Source: Trochalopteron elliotii (taxonomy: Eukaryota; Chordata; Aves; Passeriformes; Leiothrichidae). Taken from it: a stretch of DNA of 64,000 bases. Each line of letters begins with the position of its first letter. Position 1 is the stretch's first letter. Below are positions 22,801 through 34,100 of this stretch, piece by piece. Under the pieces are notes generated by a model. The model was given only the letters and a program-made list of their open reading frames with translations, did no database searches and had not been told where the DNA came from. The translations under genes were made by a program, and so were the position numbers. The stretch is taken from contig JANPWX010000097.1 of assembly GCA_024734555.1 (NCBI GenBank), positions 6,819,832-6,883,831 on the forward strand, read 5' to 3'.

Positions 22801-25800
22801 TAACCAAAGCTGGAACTCTGCCATGCCAAGCTTCATGTGGTGCTGCTCCTACCCCCAGAAGCACACGTGTGCTGCCAGGGGTTACCCGAGACACGCAGTG
22901 CTAACCCGACCTGGCTTGGCTTTCAAAAAGGAAAATTGAAGAACCGTGACTGCCAGCTATCACCTGGTAGGCAGAGCCAGTGTCATTCCAACTCCTCTTC
23001 TAGGAATTTACTTTCCACATGCTCCTCAGGTTCATTTTGGGTTTGCCCTCCATGGAGCTTTGCTACTAAATGCCTTGGGAAATTATTCTATATTATGTAA
23101 GTGCACTTCCCCAAGGTTTGGTCTCACTTTGCCCCATATCTTTCCTTCTCCCTCACTGCACAAAACTGAGATCCCTGAGTTTGATATGGAGATGATGAAA
23201 ATGAAGAAGAGATTCTCTGAGCCTGAACACAGGAGCAGAAGGAAACAATCATCCCATTCTTCACAAACAAACGCTAAGATAGGATGATGTCATAGCACAC
23301 ATCAGTGGAGGATCTGCAGTTAAAGTGAGTGGGATTATGGAAAACTTGGAAGTAGCATCTGAGAGAAGGGTCAGGAACCATGCAAAGGACCAGGCTTTGG
23401 TGCAAGAGTAGATTGGAAAGACATTGTGTTTGAAACCAAAGAAGGTAACAAAATATTAATGAATTGGCACTAACCAGCAACAAAGAAATCCATTATTTAT
23501 AGGCAAGACAAATAATTATACATGCAAGGTCAAAGAAGACATTCACACTAAAGTTTCTTAAGAGACGTGAGAGCAGAAAGTAATTGACTGTCTAGACACA
23601 GCCACTGCTGAACCACTGAAATCCTATGATTTGGAAGAGTAGGAACAAATGGGCCATGTTGGTCAAACACAGCTGGGTCATGCAGGGAACTCCAAAAGCA
23701 CATCCACAGAGGAGATGGGTCTTGGTGGCACCAGGGTTCATACTGTGGACACCAGGCTGAAAACCCAAGTCCTGAAATTTTTCCAAGGGGACCGAGGAGA
23801 CTCTCACATCAAAGGCTGGAATTAAGACAACTTAGGGCAAGCTACATTTGCTGTATGGATTCATACTGATTCTCCAATAAACTCTGCTTTATCAAATAGA
23901 TTCTTGTGTTTGCCACAGCATACTATGGTCCCAACCAGGAGAGGCAGGTAGCCTTGAGCATCCAAGGACACCAGCAGAAGCCAGCTCCATAGCCAGGCTG
24001 TCTGGGCACAGGCCCCTTCCTCACCAGCCCCAGGACCTCAGGAGGAGCAAAATATCCTGGATTTGGGGATCAGAGGGAGCTAGGGAAGTGCCAGAGTCCC
24101 AAGGTGAATGTAGAGCTTGCATGAAGCAGCACAGTGCCTCTGGCTCCTCTGACAAAAGATGACACTGCCTTCCTTCTGAATTGGACATATTTAGGTGCCA
24201 CCAGTGCAAATACACTTAATAAGCACTCAGAAGAAAAACAAAAGAGGCACAAGGATGGACAACAGTCCCTTACATAGCACAAGAGCTGCATTTGCTCCAA
24301 CAGACTTGCTGAGTTTGTTTAAAGCCACTTTGCTTGCTGCTGGTGCCAGCAGGCCTGCTGCTGTCACTGGAGGTGCTGGCACGGCCACCCGGCTCTGCTC
24401 CCAGCACAAGCACCCTACCTGCCTCAAATGGCACAGGGCGAGGTCAGGCTTGATGCTTGTGCCTGGAGATTCTCCTTTCCTCTTCTCACACCTTCCTGCA
24501 GGCACCCTGAGAAAACAGCAAAAATCCCTCACACTGGCATTTTCCTCTCTACTAAACCTCATGAGTCTTCAAAAAGAAAGACCCCCCCACACACACACAA
24601 ATATGAGAATGCAAATTCCCAAGTTTCTGCAGGAAGATCTGATGAGTGTTTGTTTTGGTTTTCAGCATGGTATTCATGCTCTTTGTGGAACCAGAGGGCA
24701 TTTTCCCACTGATGAAAGCATTTACTTTAAAGCCAGAAGGCCCCACAGTTACTGCTGCTCTCACAGCTATGAAATACTACCACATTGTAAAGGAGAGAGA
24801 AAAAATTATTCTCAAGAATGAAAATCAAGTACACATTGACAGTTTAGATAAAAGTCTGTTATTAATGATGCTGCGCCAGTATATTACCTTCATAAGGACT
24901 GCATAGATTTCCTTCACTTAACACTGGCTTGAAACACTGGAGGTGATTTGCTTGACATCTAAAAGTGGGTCAAAGACTCATCTCTAACCTAAATTAGATG
25001 CACAAGGACAGACTTTGCAGTGTTCCCTTATTGGGAACTGGGAGCTAGTGGGCAACCACATGATATTTCCTAAAACTCCAGCCACTCTGGCAGTGCAGAA
25101 TGATCTGCTCCATGACTAGAAGGCTCATGATGGCATGCACACCTCCATGTAAAAATGCAGGATAGGGAAAGGAAGTCATATGGGGAAAACTACACACTGA
25201 AAGCAAATGGATCTGAGTGTACTGTGAGCACTTGTACATCACATAAAGCAATTTGTAGCTGCAAGGATGAGTGTAGCTAAAGGACTCAGCACAGAGTGGA
25301 TGCTATGCTGGAAATGGATGGAGAAATCAGGACTAGTGAGCTCTTGCTGTGACTCCCACTGTGAAACAGCATATGAGATGCTGTTATGACAAGTGCAGTC
25401 TATTGGCCATCACTACCAACCTTTCACACAGCTCATTAGGGAAAGGTCACGGGTTATTTTTATTTTAATTCCCAAGGACATACTTGGTTTGCTTCACACA
25501 CTTCCACACAGGATTTAAATCTACACACCCAGATCTCTCCACTCTTATAAACAGAGCCATACATAGCATGTATTCCTTCCTGCTCTTTACTTATAAAGCA
25601 AAACACAAAGCCATAAAAAGCCTTCTCAAACTCCAGCTGTGCCACTTTATGGAAGCATTTGAAAACTATTACTTTTAGTGAATACACTAAAGGTCTCTGG
25701 CATATTATCCCTGTTTCGAAAATTGATTTAGGAGGAGACTCTTACCACCCAGCACATCTGGAGTGGTGCTGTGCTCCAGGGGCAGTAGCAGTGTCCATGG

Positions 25801-26149
25801 GACTACTTGTGGAGGACAACTCAATAGCACAGGGAGACTCAAACCGTGATTAGGAAGCCTACCAGGATGCTGAACCAGTTGACTTTATCCTCAAACAAGT
25901 CTTAGTTGACAGTTGCCCATGCAAATTCACAGACAGTGTCCTTGATAAGGCTTTGGTCTCCCTCTTTTTATTATTTCACCTCCTCTCTTCATTACACAGA
26001 CCATCACTGTAGTGCTTCTGACCTGGGGGAGGTCGCCCTCTTGCAATAACATGGTGCTTTCCTTGTTGTACCCAATTCTGGATCCCACTTTTAACATACT
26101 AACATCTGCTTTGGGATAGCTTATCCCTTCTGCATAAAGGATAAAATTA
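22801..26149. other. Noncoding, no gene seen
   Basis: A 208-codon + frame (24195-24821) has no recognisable domain and crosses a short C-run plus (CA)n (24582-24599), which is unusual for coding sequence. Basic/acidic peptides at 22946-23287 and 24646-24906 look superficially protein-like but match no family I know. No transposon is evident before the MIR-like piece at 26150. Confidence 0.5.
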
Positions 26150-26245
26150 CAGTGTTGGTGAGTGACTTGTTCAAGGTGGTGCAGCAACGCAGTGGAAGAC
26201 CTGTGGTGAGGCACTGGGACATTCTGGACTCTTCTACACAGCTCA
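26150..26245 (-). mobile_element. MIR/CORE-SINE-like fragment, antisense
   Basis: The core 'gtgacttgttcaaggtggtg' followed by 'cagcaacgcagtggaaga' matches the antisense MIR core ('acttgcccaaggtcacacagcaagtcagtggcaga') at most positions. About 25-70 bp later, a 'cactgggacattctggact' stretch loosely follows the block that reads 'aacccaggtctcctgact' in the family. The flanks are too decayed to fix the ends. It is an inert fragment. The alternative is chance similarity over about 40 bp, which I consider less likely because two adjacent blocks are in order. Confidence 0.5.
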
Positions 26246-26898
26246 TCAGGACTTTGCATAGGAGAAAAGTTTCCTTATTTTTCTTTTTTTAGTTAATTCC
26301 ACATGAAGAAAAGAAAGGACTTGCTTAATTTAAAAAATATGCATGTCTCATTGCCTATCCCTCCCATAATGTAAGATTTTATCCTTTTATAACAAAAAAA
26401 AGCCTATAGCTTGCCAGAGCAGACTCCCCAACAATTGTCCTAGCATTATAGTAAGTGGCAGCACTTTGGACCATTGCTGGAGATAAATTCACATTGTTCA
26501 GAAAGATAATGGTAGTTTGCATCTGGTTACAGTTAATTCCAGCACTGGTTTCCTCCCAGGCAACTTTCTTTCCTATTTAATGTTTGTTTAAACCTTCATT
26601 TTGTGGATGAAGTGGTTTTTTGTTAATATGATACTAATTTATTGATTTCATCACTTTTGTCATGTCTGTATTTTTCCTTCTTCAAAACACTTCACATATA
26701 TTGTTATAAGGAAGAAAATACACTGGTCAGGAAGTTTCTCTGTAAGTTTTCTTAATGTGCTCTGAGCTATGGCCTTAGAAGGTCACAGACAGACATTCTT
26801 TCACCTCAAGTAATATCCTTCTCATTCTTCCCAACCTCCACAGATGACTAGGGCAACACTAAATACCTTTTGACACCACTAAACCCCAAAGACCCCAT

Positions 26899-26928
26899 AA
26901 TAGAAATAGAAATAGCAATAGAAATAGA
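26899..26928. repeat. Hexanucleotide (ATAGAA)5
   Basis: Five consecutive ATAGAA units, the third carrying an A-to-C change. This is a short hexanucleotide microsatellite beside no recognisable gene, about 70 bp before the weak MIR-like block at 26985. Confidence 0.92.
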
Positions 26929-26984
26929 AACACATAGCAATGAAAAAACTCCCCCAAGTATCTCAGAGCCTTCTCCAAAGGCAA

Positions 26985-27032
26985 AGAGATGCCTCATTTC
27001 ACAGATGGGAAGATGACGAGCAGAGAAACTGG
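26985..27032 (-). mobile_element. Possible short MIR-like fragment, antisense (weak)
   Basis: 'tcatttcacagatgggaaga' followed by 'gagcagagaaact' resembles the antisense MIR block 'ccattttacagatgaggaaactgaggcacagag'. Only about 40 bp can be compared and there is no following 'cttgcccaaggtc' block. It lies about 740 bp from the better fragment at 26150-26245 and shares its orientation, but the intervening sequence is not recognisable as the same element. Confidence 0.25.
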
Positions 27033-27053
27033 GGTGGGGCGGGGAGGGAAGGG
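27031..27053 (+). other. G-quadruplex-forming motif
   Basis: Five G-runs of three or four (GGGG, GGGG, GGGG, GGG, GGG) with one- or two-base loops. It begins directly after the weak MIR-like block at 26985-27032. Short loops predict a stable fold. No neighbouring gene is visible. Confidence 0.8.
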
Positions 27054-27182
27054 CCCAAATCATACTCTGTGAGAACTGCAGGGTAGCACACCCTGCTGCT
27101 GCTCAACACACTCAAAGGGTCTCACATTCACCCCTCTCTGTACCCAAGAAGGTCCCAGTGATTTCAGGGTGTATCCTGACAC

Positions 27183-27220
27183 ACCAGCACAGGATGAAAA
27201 ACCAGCACAGGATGGATGAA
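27183..27220. repeat. 18-20-bp tandem duplication
   Basis: 'accagcacaggatgaaaa' is followed at once by 'accagcacaggatggatgaa'. The first 14 bases are identical, and the second copy carries a small GATG/GGAT expansion. It is a local duplication in unique sequence. Confidence 0.9.
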
Positions 27221-30200
27221 AGAGTTCCATGTATATTTTGTTCCCTCTGCAAATGCCTAAAGAATGTTCCAAGGGTGTTTTCTGCCACTCCTACGTCTAA
27301 GAAGAACCAGGAGGGAGCAATTTTTTGCATTAAAAGGTATGAAATAGGGGAAACCACTCCAATATTTCAAGGAGCAGAGAAATATGACCTCCAAGAGTTC
27401 CTCTGAAGTGCAATCAGCTGCAGCATGTAGCCACTTCCTGTGCAAAAATCCCTAGGATAATACTGATCCAGAGACCAGCTAGCTAGGCAGTGAGGACAGG
27501 CCACATCCTTGGAGAGTGTGAATCAGCATAGCAATGTGAACTTTCACAAGCTTTGCCTCAGCTGATGCTATGGCTGCTTGCAGAGAGGGAGGGGAGGAGG
27601 TGAAGGATGCTGCCCTGGGCAGATGCTGCATGTGTGTGTCCCTTGTCTGCCGTGCTTCATAACAACACCATGGGTGGGACCCCAGTAGTGCTGGGTGTCT
27701 TTTGGGTGCAAGCTCCTTAAAAGTGACTCTCAAGCCCAAGCACTGCTTTGCTCTTTCCTCTGCTGTTTGTTTGGATGGGTACATTGTGGTAAGGTTTATG
27801 ATGGGAAGCCTGTTGAGAAGCATGCCTCGGATGAAAGGAAGCTTGTGAGCTTATGCCTTGCTAACTTTGATGTGCACGGTTCACACAGCGCTTGGTTTCC
27901 TTTTCTGTGCATCTCAACTGGTCTCCCCAGCTGTCTGGTTACACCTTCCCCTTCTCTCCAGCCTGCCTTGCAGGCAGAAGCCAGGGAGACATTTCTCATT
28001 CCCAGTGAGCCTGGATATTTCAGATCCCACAGCAAAGACCTCGGCTAGTGCCTGCTCAACCTTTGTTTCCAGGGGGAAGAAGTTGTATTTTCCACCCCAA
28101 GAGCTTGCATTAGGGATCCTGTAAGATGAGCAAAGCAATCCTGAACAGCCAGTTGTTTGCCCTAAGTTAGGGCCCCTGCTGTAGGACCATGACACCTTGC
28201 ATGGCTTGGAGAGGAATGGGGCTGTAAGAGGGGCCATGGCCATACATTTATATAATGTCTGCTCCTTTAATTTGTGGATGGAAATTTGCCTGTAGAGGCA
28301 TGTAAGTATGCAAGTAAGGCGTGATGGCTGACAGTTTCCACCAACTGTTCAGACATTTAAGGCTTTTTTAAATCTATCATCTCCATCCCTTGAAGAGAGA
28401 TACAAGTCTCTCTCTTCCTACTGTTTTCTATTCCACTCCTTCCCTAGGCACTCCCTTGAGGCCCTGTGTCTCAGATTTATTTCATCTATTTTTGAAGAAG
28501 AACAAGGGGCAGGTGCTGCCTGCAGAAGCTGAAAGAGAAAAGATGGACATATCTAGCACATGCCAAGAAAACAAACATGAAATCTCTGGAGTTGCCCGAT
28601 CCTCTGGAACACTAAGCAACTTGCCACTTTTTTCTTCTTGATGTGCTTATTTTTATGAGCTCAAAGAATAAAGTATTGGATGTTACACAGCAGCTGCCCC
28701 AGGAAATAATTCACTCATTCCATTGCTGCAGACTTCAAGGAAAAAAAAAAGAACAGTGAAGGGGGGAGTGGGGGGAAGCCAATTCTTTTGCAAAATATCC
28801 AGTTTCCCAGCAGCTCTAACAGCATAAATGAGAAGAATGTTTGGGTTTGGTGTCCCTCCAATTCTCATGGTTTCGCTGAGGATTTTGGAGAATGCATTTA
28901 CTCCTTTGCTAACTGCAAGAACAGATTTATTCTGCAGCCATGTGCTGAATGAGTATACAGGCCTAGAAGGAGTCTGAAAGCATAAACATTTACTTCATAA
29001 AAGAGATTCTGCAGACAGGAGGCCAGAGACAGTTGACTCTGGGTAAGCATTTGTAAAAAAAACCCAGCAGCCAGGAGACATGCACACATTTCATACACCA
29101 GCCTTTGCCACAGTGGACAGTGATCCAAAGGGGCCCGGGAAGAGGCTGCCTCTTGACTGAGCCCAAAGTCAGAGGTTCCAGCATTTCCATCTTTATTGCA
29201 GGTGGGAAACCAGCCCCAGCTCCGCCTCTCACTATGCAGTGCTTCGCCTGGACTTGGGGTGGGGAAATGGAAAAATAGCTCCATAACCAGGGAAACCCCT
29301 GGAGGTTTGTGTCTCCCATTCAGATGCTGTAAGGAGATACAAGCTCCTACTTTAGCCTTTCCCACAACAGGAATATCAATGAGGATTTGTCTCCTCTTTA
29401 CCTGGCTGTTTATTTTCACAAAACTTGTTAAGAGCGCATAAAGTCGCTGAGATCCCCACCCTCCTGAAGAGTTTGACTGAAATCTGCCAAATGTTGAAAG
29501 ATGTTGTCAGGGACTTTCTTTCACATGTATGTGAAGCAAGACCCCATGAGCCTTGCTCTCTTGAGAAGTCAGGCTGCAAGTGCATTTGATGGGCTGTTTT
29601 AAGATCTTAACCACCAATTCATTTGCATTTGTACAGGAAAGCCACCAGGTTTAAAGGCAGTAGGTTTGATTTGGGACCTGGACTAAGAGATCCTTTATAG
29701 GACCCAGAGTTTCCAGCTCCCAGGTGAAGAAAAACAGCAAATGCTGCTCTATCTCAACAAATTCCCAAGTCAGTTGAAGAACTGTCACAACCTGTGCACA
29801 AGATAAGGAGCTGAAGGGCTGATGAATCATCAGCATTATCATTACTTGTATACAAAACCAAGCCATTGAGTCAGCACCCTTCAATAACACCTTTCTCCCC
29901 TTTGTCTTTTCAAATCTCCTCAGTTTTTCTCCAGATGAAGAAAAAAGGGTGCAAATTCCAGGCTTGATGGTAGAAAGGTTCTTGCATAGCTATGCACATA
30001 GGAAGCAAGGGGGAAACTAATCTTCCTGCATGCCTGCCATTATCAGTGAAGATAGGCCAGCACTTCTTGAGGGCATTTCAAAAGAGAAGCTTCACAGAGG
30101 TGCTCTGAACTATTCCCCTCAGGATCCTCTTTCTCTCTGCCAGGTAGCCTGAGGCTTGTCTTTGTGGAAACCTCTTTAGATCCAGTTTCTTGGGGCTGAT

Positions 30201-31039
30201 ACTGAGGTTTGCTGTCAAGCCAAGAAAATCTTCCTTCATCTGCTTCTACTCAAGCAGCCCAAACCCGCCCCAAAGGCAATGAATAGCAGCATCGTCTGTT
30301 GTAAAGGCCTAAAACCTGGATCAGCACCAATCACTTAAAGTCATAAAGAAGGATCATCCTACTTGATGAAGCAGGCCTACAGCCCAGGGAAGTTGTGAAA
30401 TCTCCATCCTTGGAGACATGCAGAATGTGCCTGAGCAAGACTCTGAAAAACCTGATCTCCCTGTGAAGCTCGGAGCAGGAGTTTGAACAAGAGACCTCCA
30501 GAGCTTCCGTGTATCCCACAGTGTAGACTTAAGCAAGAAGCTCTAAGAAAACAGAGCACCAGATGGTACAACCCTCCTCCCCATGGAGAGAGGACTAGAA
30601 CAGAGCAGCACAGGACAGACCGTGGTGGTATCCAACACACCTAAGGAAAGCATCAATCAGGTACTGCAGAGGTGTGTCCAATGTGAAACCCGCCCAAAGC
30701 ACAGCCCTTAACCAAACAGCTCTCTGCCCTCAGCACTTTCTGCAGCCTCCGTGGCTGCTGCTGAAATGAAGGCTGCTATCTCGGCTAACTACTGGTTCAC
30801 AAGCTGTTATGTGGCCAGCAGTGAGTCTGGGGACTAAAAGTAGGCAAGAATATGCAAGACCTGAAAAGAAAATGGTCCTCATGGGGCTGTCACTCTCCAA
30901 CAGTTAGCTCTGAAAATTATTAATTTCAGGATTCCCAGGTTTACAAGCACCAAGCTTCATGGTTATTTTCAGTCACTGCCAAAATAAAACTCAGTTTCCA
31001 CATGCATACATTTTCCTCATACTCTCCCCTCTACTGGCC
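27221..31039. other. Noncoding, no gene seen
   Basis: The longest frame is 173 codons on the minus strand (28898-29419), without a domain. The sequence includes an A10 run (28741-28750) followed by a G6-AGT-G6 cluster (28761-28775) that is borderline for G4 formation. The end of the segment becomes pyrimidine-rich before the L2-like tail at 31040. Confidence 0.5.
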
Positions 31040-31135
31040 TCATCAACATTTTTTATCAGGAAACTCATTATTTATACTCTTCTGGCAAGGACATTATATT
31101 TCATCAGTGTTGCCAGCAATGCCAATTTCCCTCCT
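31040..31135 (+). mobile_element. Possible L2-type LINE 3' tail
   Basis: 'ttatactcttctggcaagga' followed by 'cattatatttcatcagtgtt' and 'gccagcaatgcca' resembles 'gtaagctcttcggggcagggactgtgtctt...tgtttgtacagcacc', the 3' end of amniote L2/L2-like LINEs. The 80 bp before it is pyrimidine-rich ('actctcccctctactggcc'), which is typical of the sequence upstream of that tail. The match is spread over about 55 bp with many differences. No coding remnant is seen. Confidence 0.36.
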
Positions 31136-34100
31136 TACAGTTCTATCCTAAACTGTTTTCATTTCTCTCACCTTGTATTTCTCAGTAAACCAATAAAGCA
31201 CAAATTCTAAGCCTTCCAGTTTCCCTCTTTTCCTCCTACAATAGTCATTGATGTCTAACCACAGATGTCTGTGCTTCTTTTCAATAACTGTGCATGCAGT
31301 TGCCTATAAAATATGCACATGATAGCACAGGGAAATTCCACACACGTTTTCTCCATCTGAAGATATACTGGTTCATATGTTACATTTATATTGGGTCTGG
31401 ATCATGTCCTGCCATCATTCTGCAGGGAGAAATCCCAAGGCAGTCAACAGAGGCTTTTCAAGCAGATAAATGACAGAACTTGGCCCTACAAGCGGAATAT
31501 TGTATGATATATTTCCTTTTCTGTTTGCCAAATTGATGTTAAGAAGGGGTTATGCACTTAGACAGTCATCGTAAGTTTCAGAAATAATCAGCAGACATTT
31601 TTACTGAAAACCCAGAAAACAGAGCAATTAATCAGAATATCACTGCTTTTTCTATGAAGTTGCAGTTGCTTTTATTTTACTGGCATTGCATCACATAGCA
31701 GTTATTCCACCATGGGAGTTTTGAGGTCACTATTAATTTATGGGGAAAAGCCTTTTTTACTCTGGGTTTTCTGAAAATACACAAACAAGCACCACTCAGA
31801 CATGACATAACTGAACCACAGATCCAAGCCCCTCTCAGGTTCCAGTGTCCCCTGTGGTCCTTGCCAGATGTGCTGCACCCATGGAGAATGACCAGGGATG
31901 ATGCAAGTACATTGAACAAGCTGTTCCATGGGGGCAGGTGGGCTGAAACAAAAGGCAGATAACATTGACACTTTGATGTATGCATGCTCTGTGGAGAAGC
32001 AAAGTCAAATTAACAGCCTGAGCTCCCCAACAGTAACGGCATTGAAGGGGAATATTAATGCAGTCACCACATCTGCATCTCATTTTCCTTCAGTGTTTCC
32101 TAGTCATACTGAGCTCACCCACTGGAGAGTGACATAACAGCATGAGCTGATGGGAAAGTGTCTTGAGATGTATTATGAGGAAAAAATATGCAGAATACAC
32201 AAATACAGCAGGGACAGAGGGAGGTGAGCTGACCAAACCCTGCATTTTCCATTTATGAAAGATGAGTGGAGGCATTTTTAGGACACCTCCTGTCTCACAC
32301 ACACCTGAAACAGCAGCATTGCCAGGCCCAGTCCCTAGCTGTGCTCCTCTGTTATGGTCCAGCATTGCTTCTATGGGCTTGCTGTGGCACAGAGATGCAG
32401 ACATACACCTCCTGCCATGGTGTTAAAGTGCTAAAGGACACCATTAGTCCCTGTGGAGGGTCCCAAAGTGGACACTGCACACACATCTGCACAGCACCCA
32501 GCAAGTGTCCCTGCGTGGTACCATACCAGCACAGCATTTCTGCCAGCTCCTATGTGGAAGACATCCACATAGACAAGTTCTGTGCCTTCAGGTAAAATTG
32601 AAATGGAGAGGACTGAAGCCACCTCATTCTAAATGACTGGAGTTCAGTGCTCGTTTAGATTCGTGGTGATAGGTGAATTGCCTTTACTTGCTTGAGGGCA
32701 TCCGTGCTATCAGGCCATAAGTCTGTGTGTGTCAAAAGTTCACATGTGGTGACCCAATTACCTGTCTGTAGCAGTGGGGCTGTGGTATCTGGCAGGCAGA
32801 TCAGGCAATACCTTAGCACTTAGGTCAAGGCACTAAGCCTTCTTGAATTGCATGAGATGTATCTGGTTTCGTAGAGAAGTCACGGACAAAAAATTAACTG
32901 CAGCACTGGAGGTAATCTGGGGAGTTTTAAAGGTTTCTGTTTGATTTTATCACACTCAACATTGTGTCTGCTTGAGTTGCAATTAACAGCAAAGCTGCCA
33001 CTGAGTTTGACAGGGCAGGTCCATGGAAATGTGAAAAAAGCATCAATTCTTTCTTCCTAGCCTACCTCCCCTCCCAGTTTGGATGCACATTGAAAGAAAC
33101 ACTGCTGGATCTGAGGAAATGACAAGCTCGTGGTCCCAGTGCAAGTGAGAGGGGTATTGTCTTTTCTGTCCCCAGGGGAGCACTGTAACAGCCACCAGAC
33201 CTACTTGTTCATGTTGGGAATGAGCCCCAACAGGAACCCTGAATCCTATTCCACGTCAGCATTTCCCCTGAGCTGTGGGAAATCTCACAGCTGGATCTAA
33301 TGCTTGAGCATGCTGGCATGGGTCCACCTACATTGGGAAGCAATGTCACTTTCAGAAACTGAGACTTTACACCATCCTCCACTACTGGCATCCTTCATCT
33401 GGCAGCTCTGACTCCCCCCAGAAAGGCAGACCATCAAGGACTTCTTCAAGAGCAGAAACACCGAGTGCTGATTTGCAGCCTGCCTGTGTCACCAGACTGC
33501 AAGTGCCACTGGTACCTTTGTTCAAATTGTGGCTGCAGACCTGCCTGCCCCAGCATTTTGCCCTCAAGAAACAGGGTGCAGCTCCCACAGGTGGGTGGGG
33601 ACCACTCTCAGAAGTGTTGCCTGGTGCTGTATCTAAATGTGAGGTCAGGTACAGTTTCCACCGCAGCAGGAGTCAAAGACAATGCCTGTCTAAAACTCAG
33701 TCTAAAACTTCTTTGTCAGTAGTTAAATAAAATTGGTGGCTCTGCAGCATGCTTTTTTTTCTCTTCATGCTTTTCTAGCTCAGCAGAGGGAGAGAGAGGT
33801 GCCACACAAAGATTATGACTGACAGGTTGATACAATGACTAAACATCTATGGCGTACTTTCATCGTTACACCAACTAAGCATAGCTAGCACATAATAAAT
33901 CTGAGCTGCAATTAAAGGCCTGCAGCATTTTTACTAGATGGAAGTTCAAATTCCCAAACCTAATTCCTGTTCCTAGACTTTGGTATCATTTTTGGGGTGT
34001 GACATTTTATTCTTCCCCTTTTCATTACAGATGACAAGAACTGCACTGGAGGCAGTGATCAGATGGCTCTCCAGCCACACGGTAGCATGAACCTCAATAG

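Noticed and set aside
24195..24821. 208-codon + frame
   Set aside because: It crosses a C-run and (CA)n microsatellite, has no domain, and overlaps other open frames on both strands.
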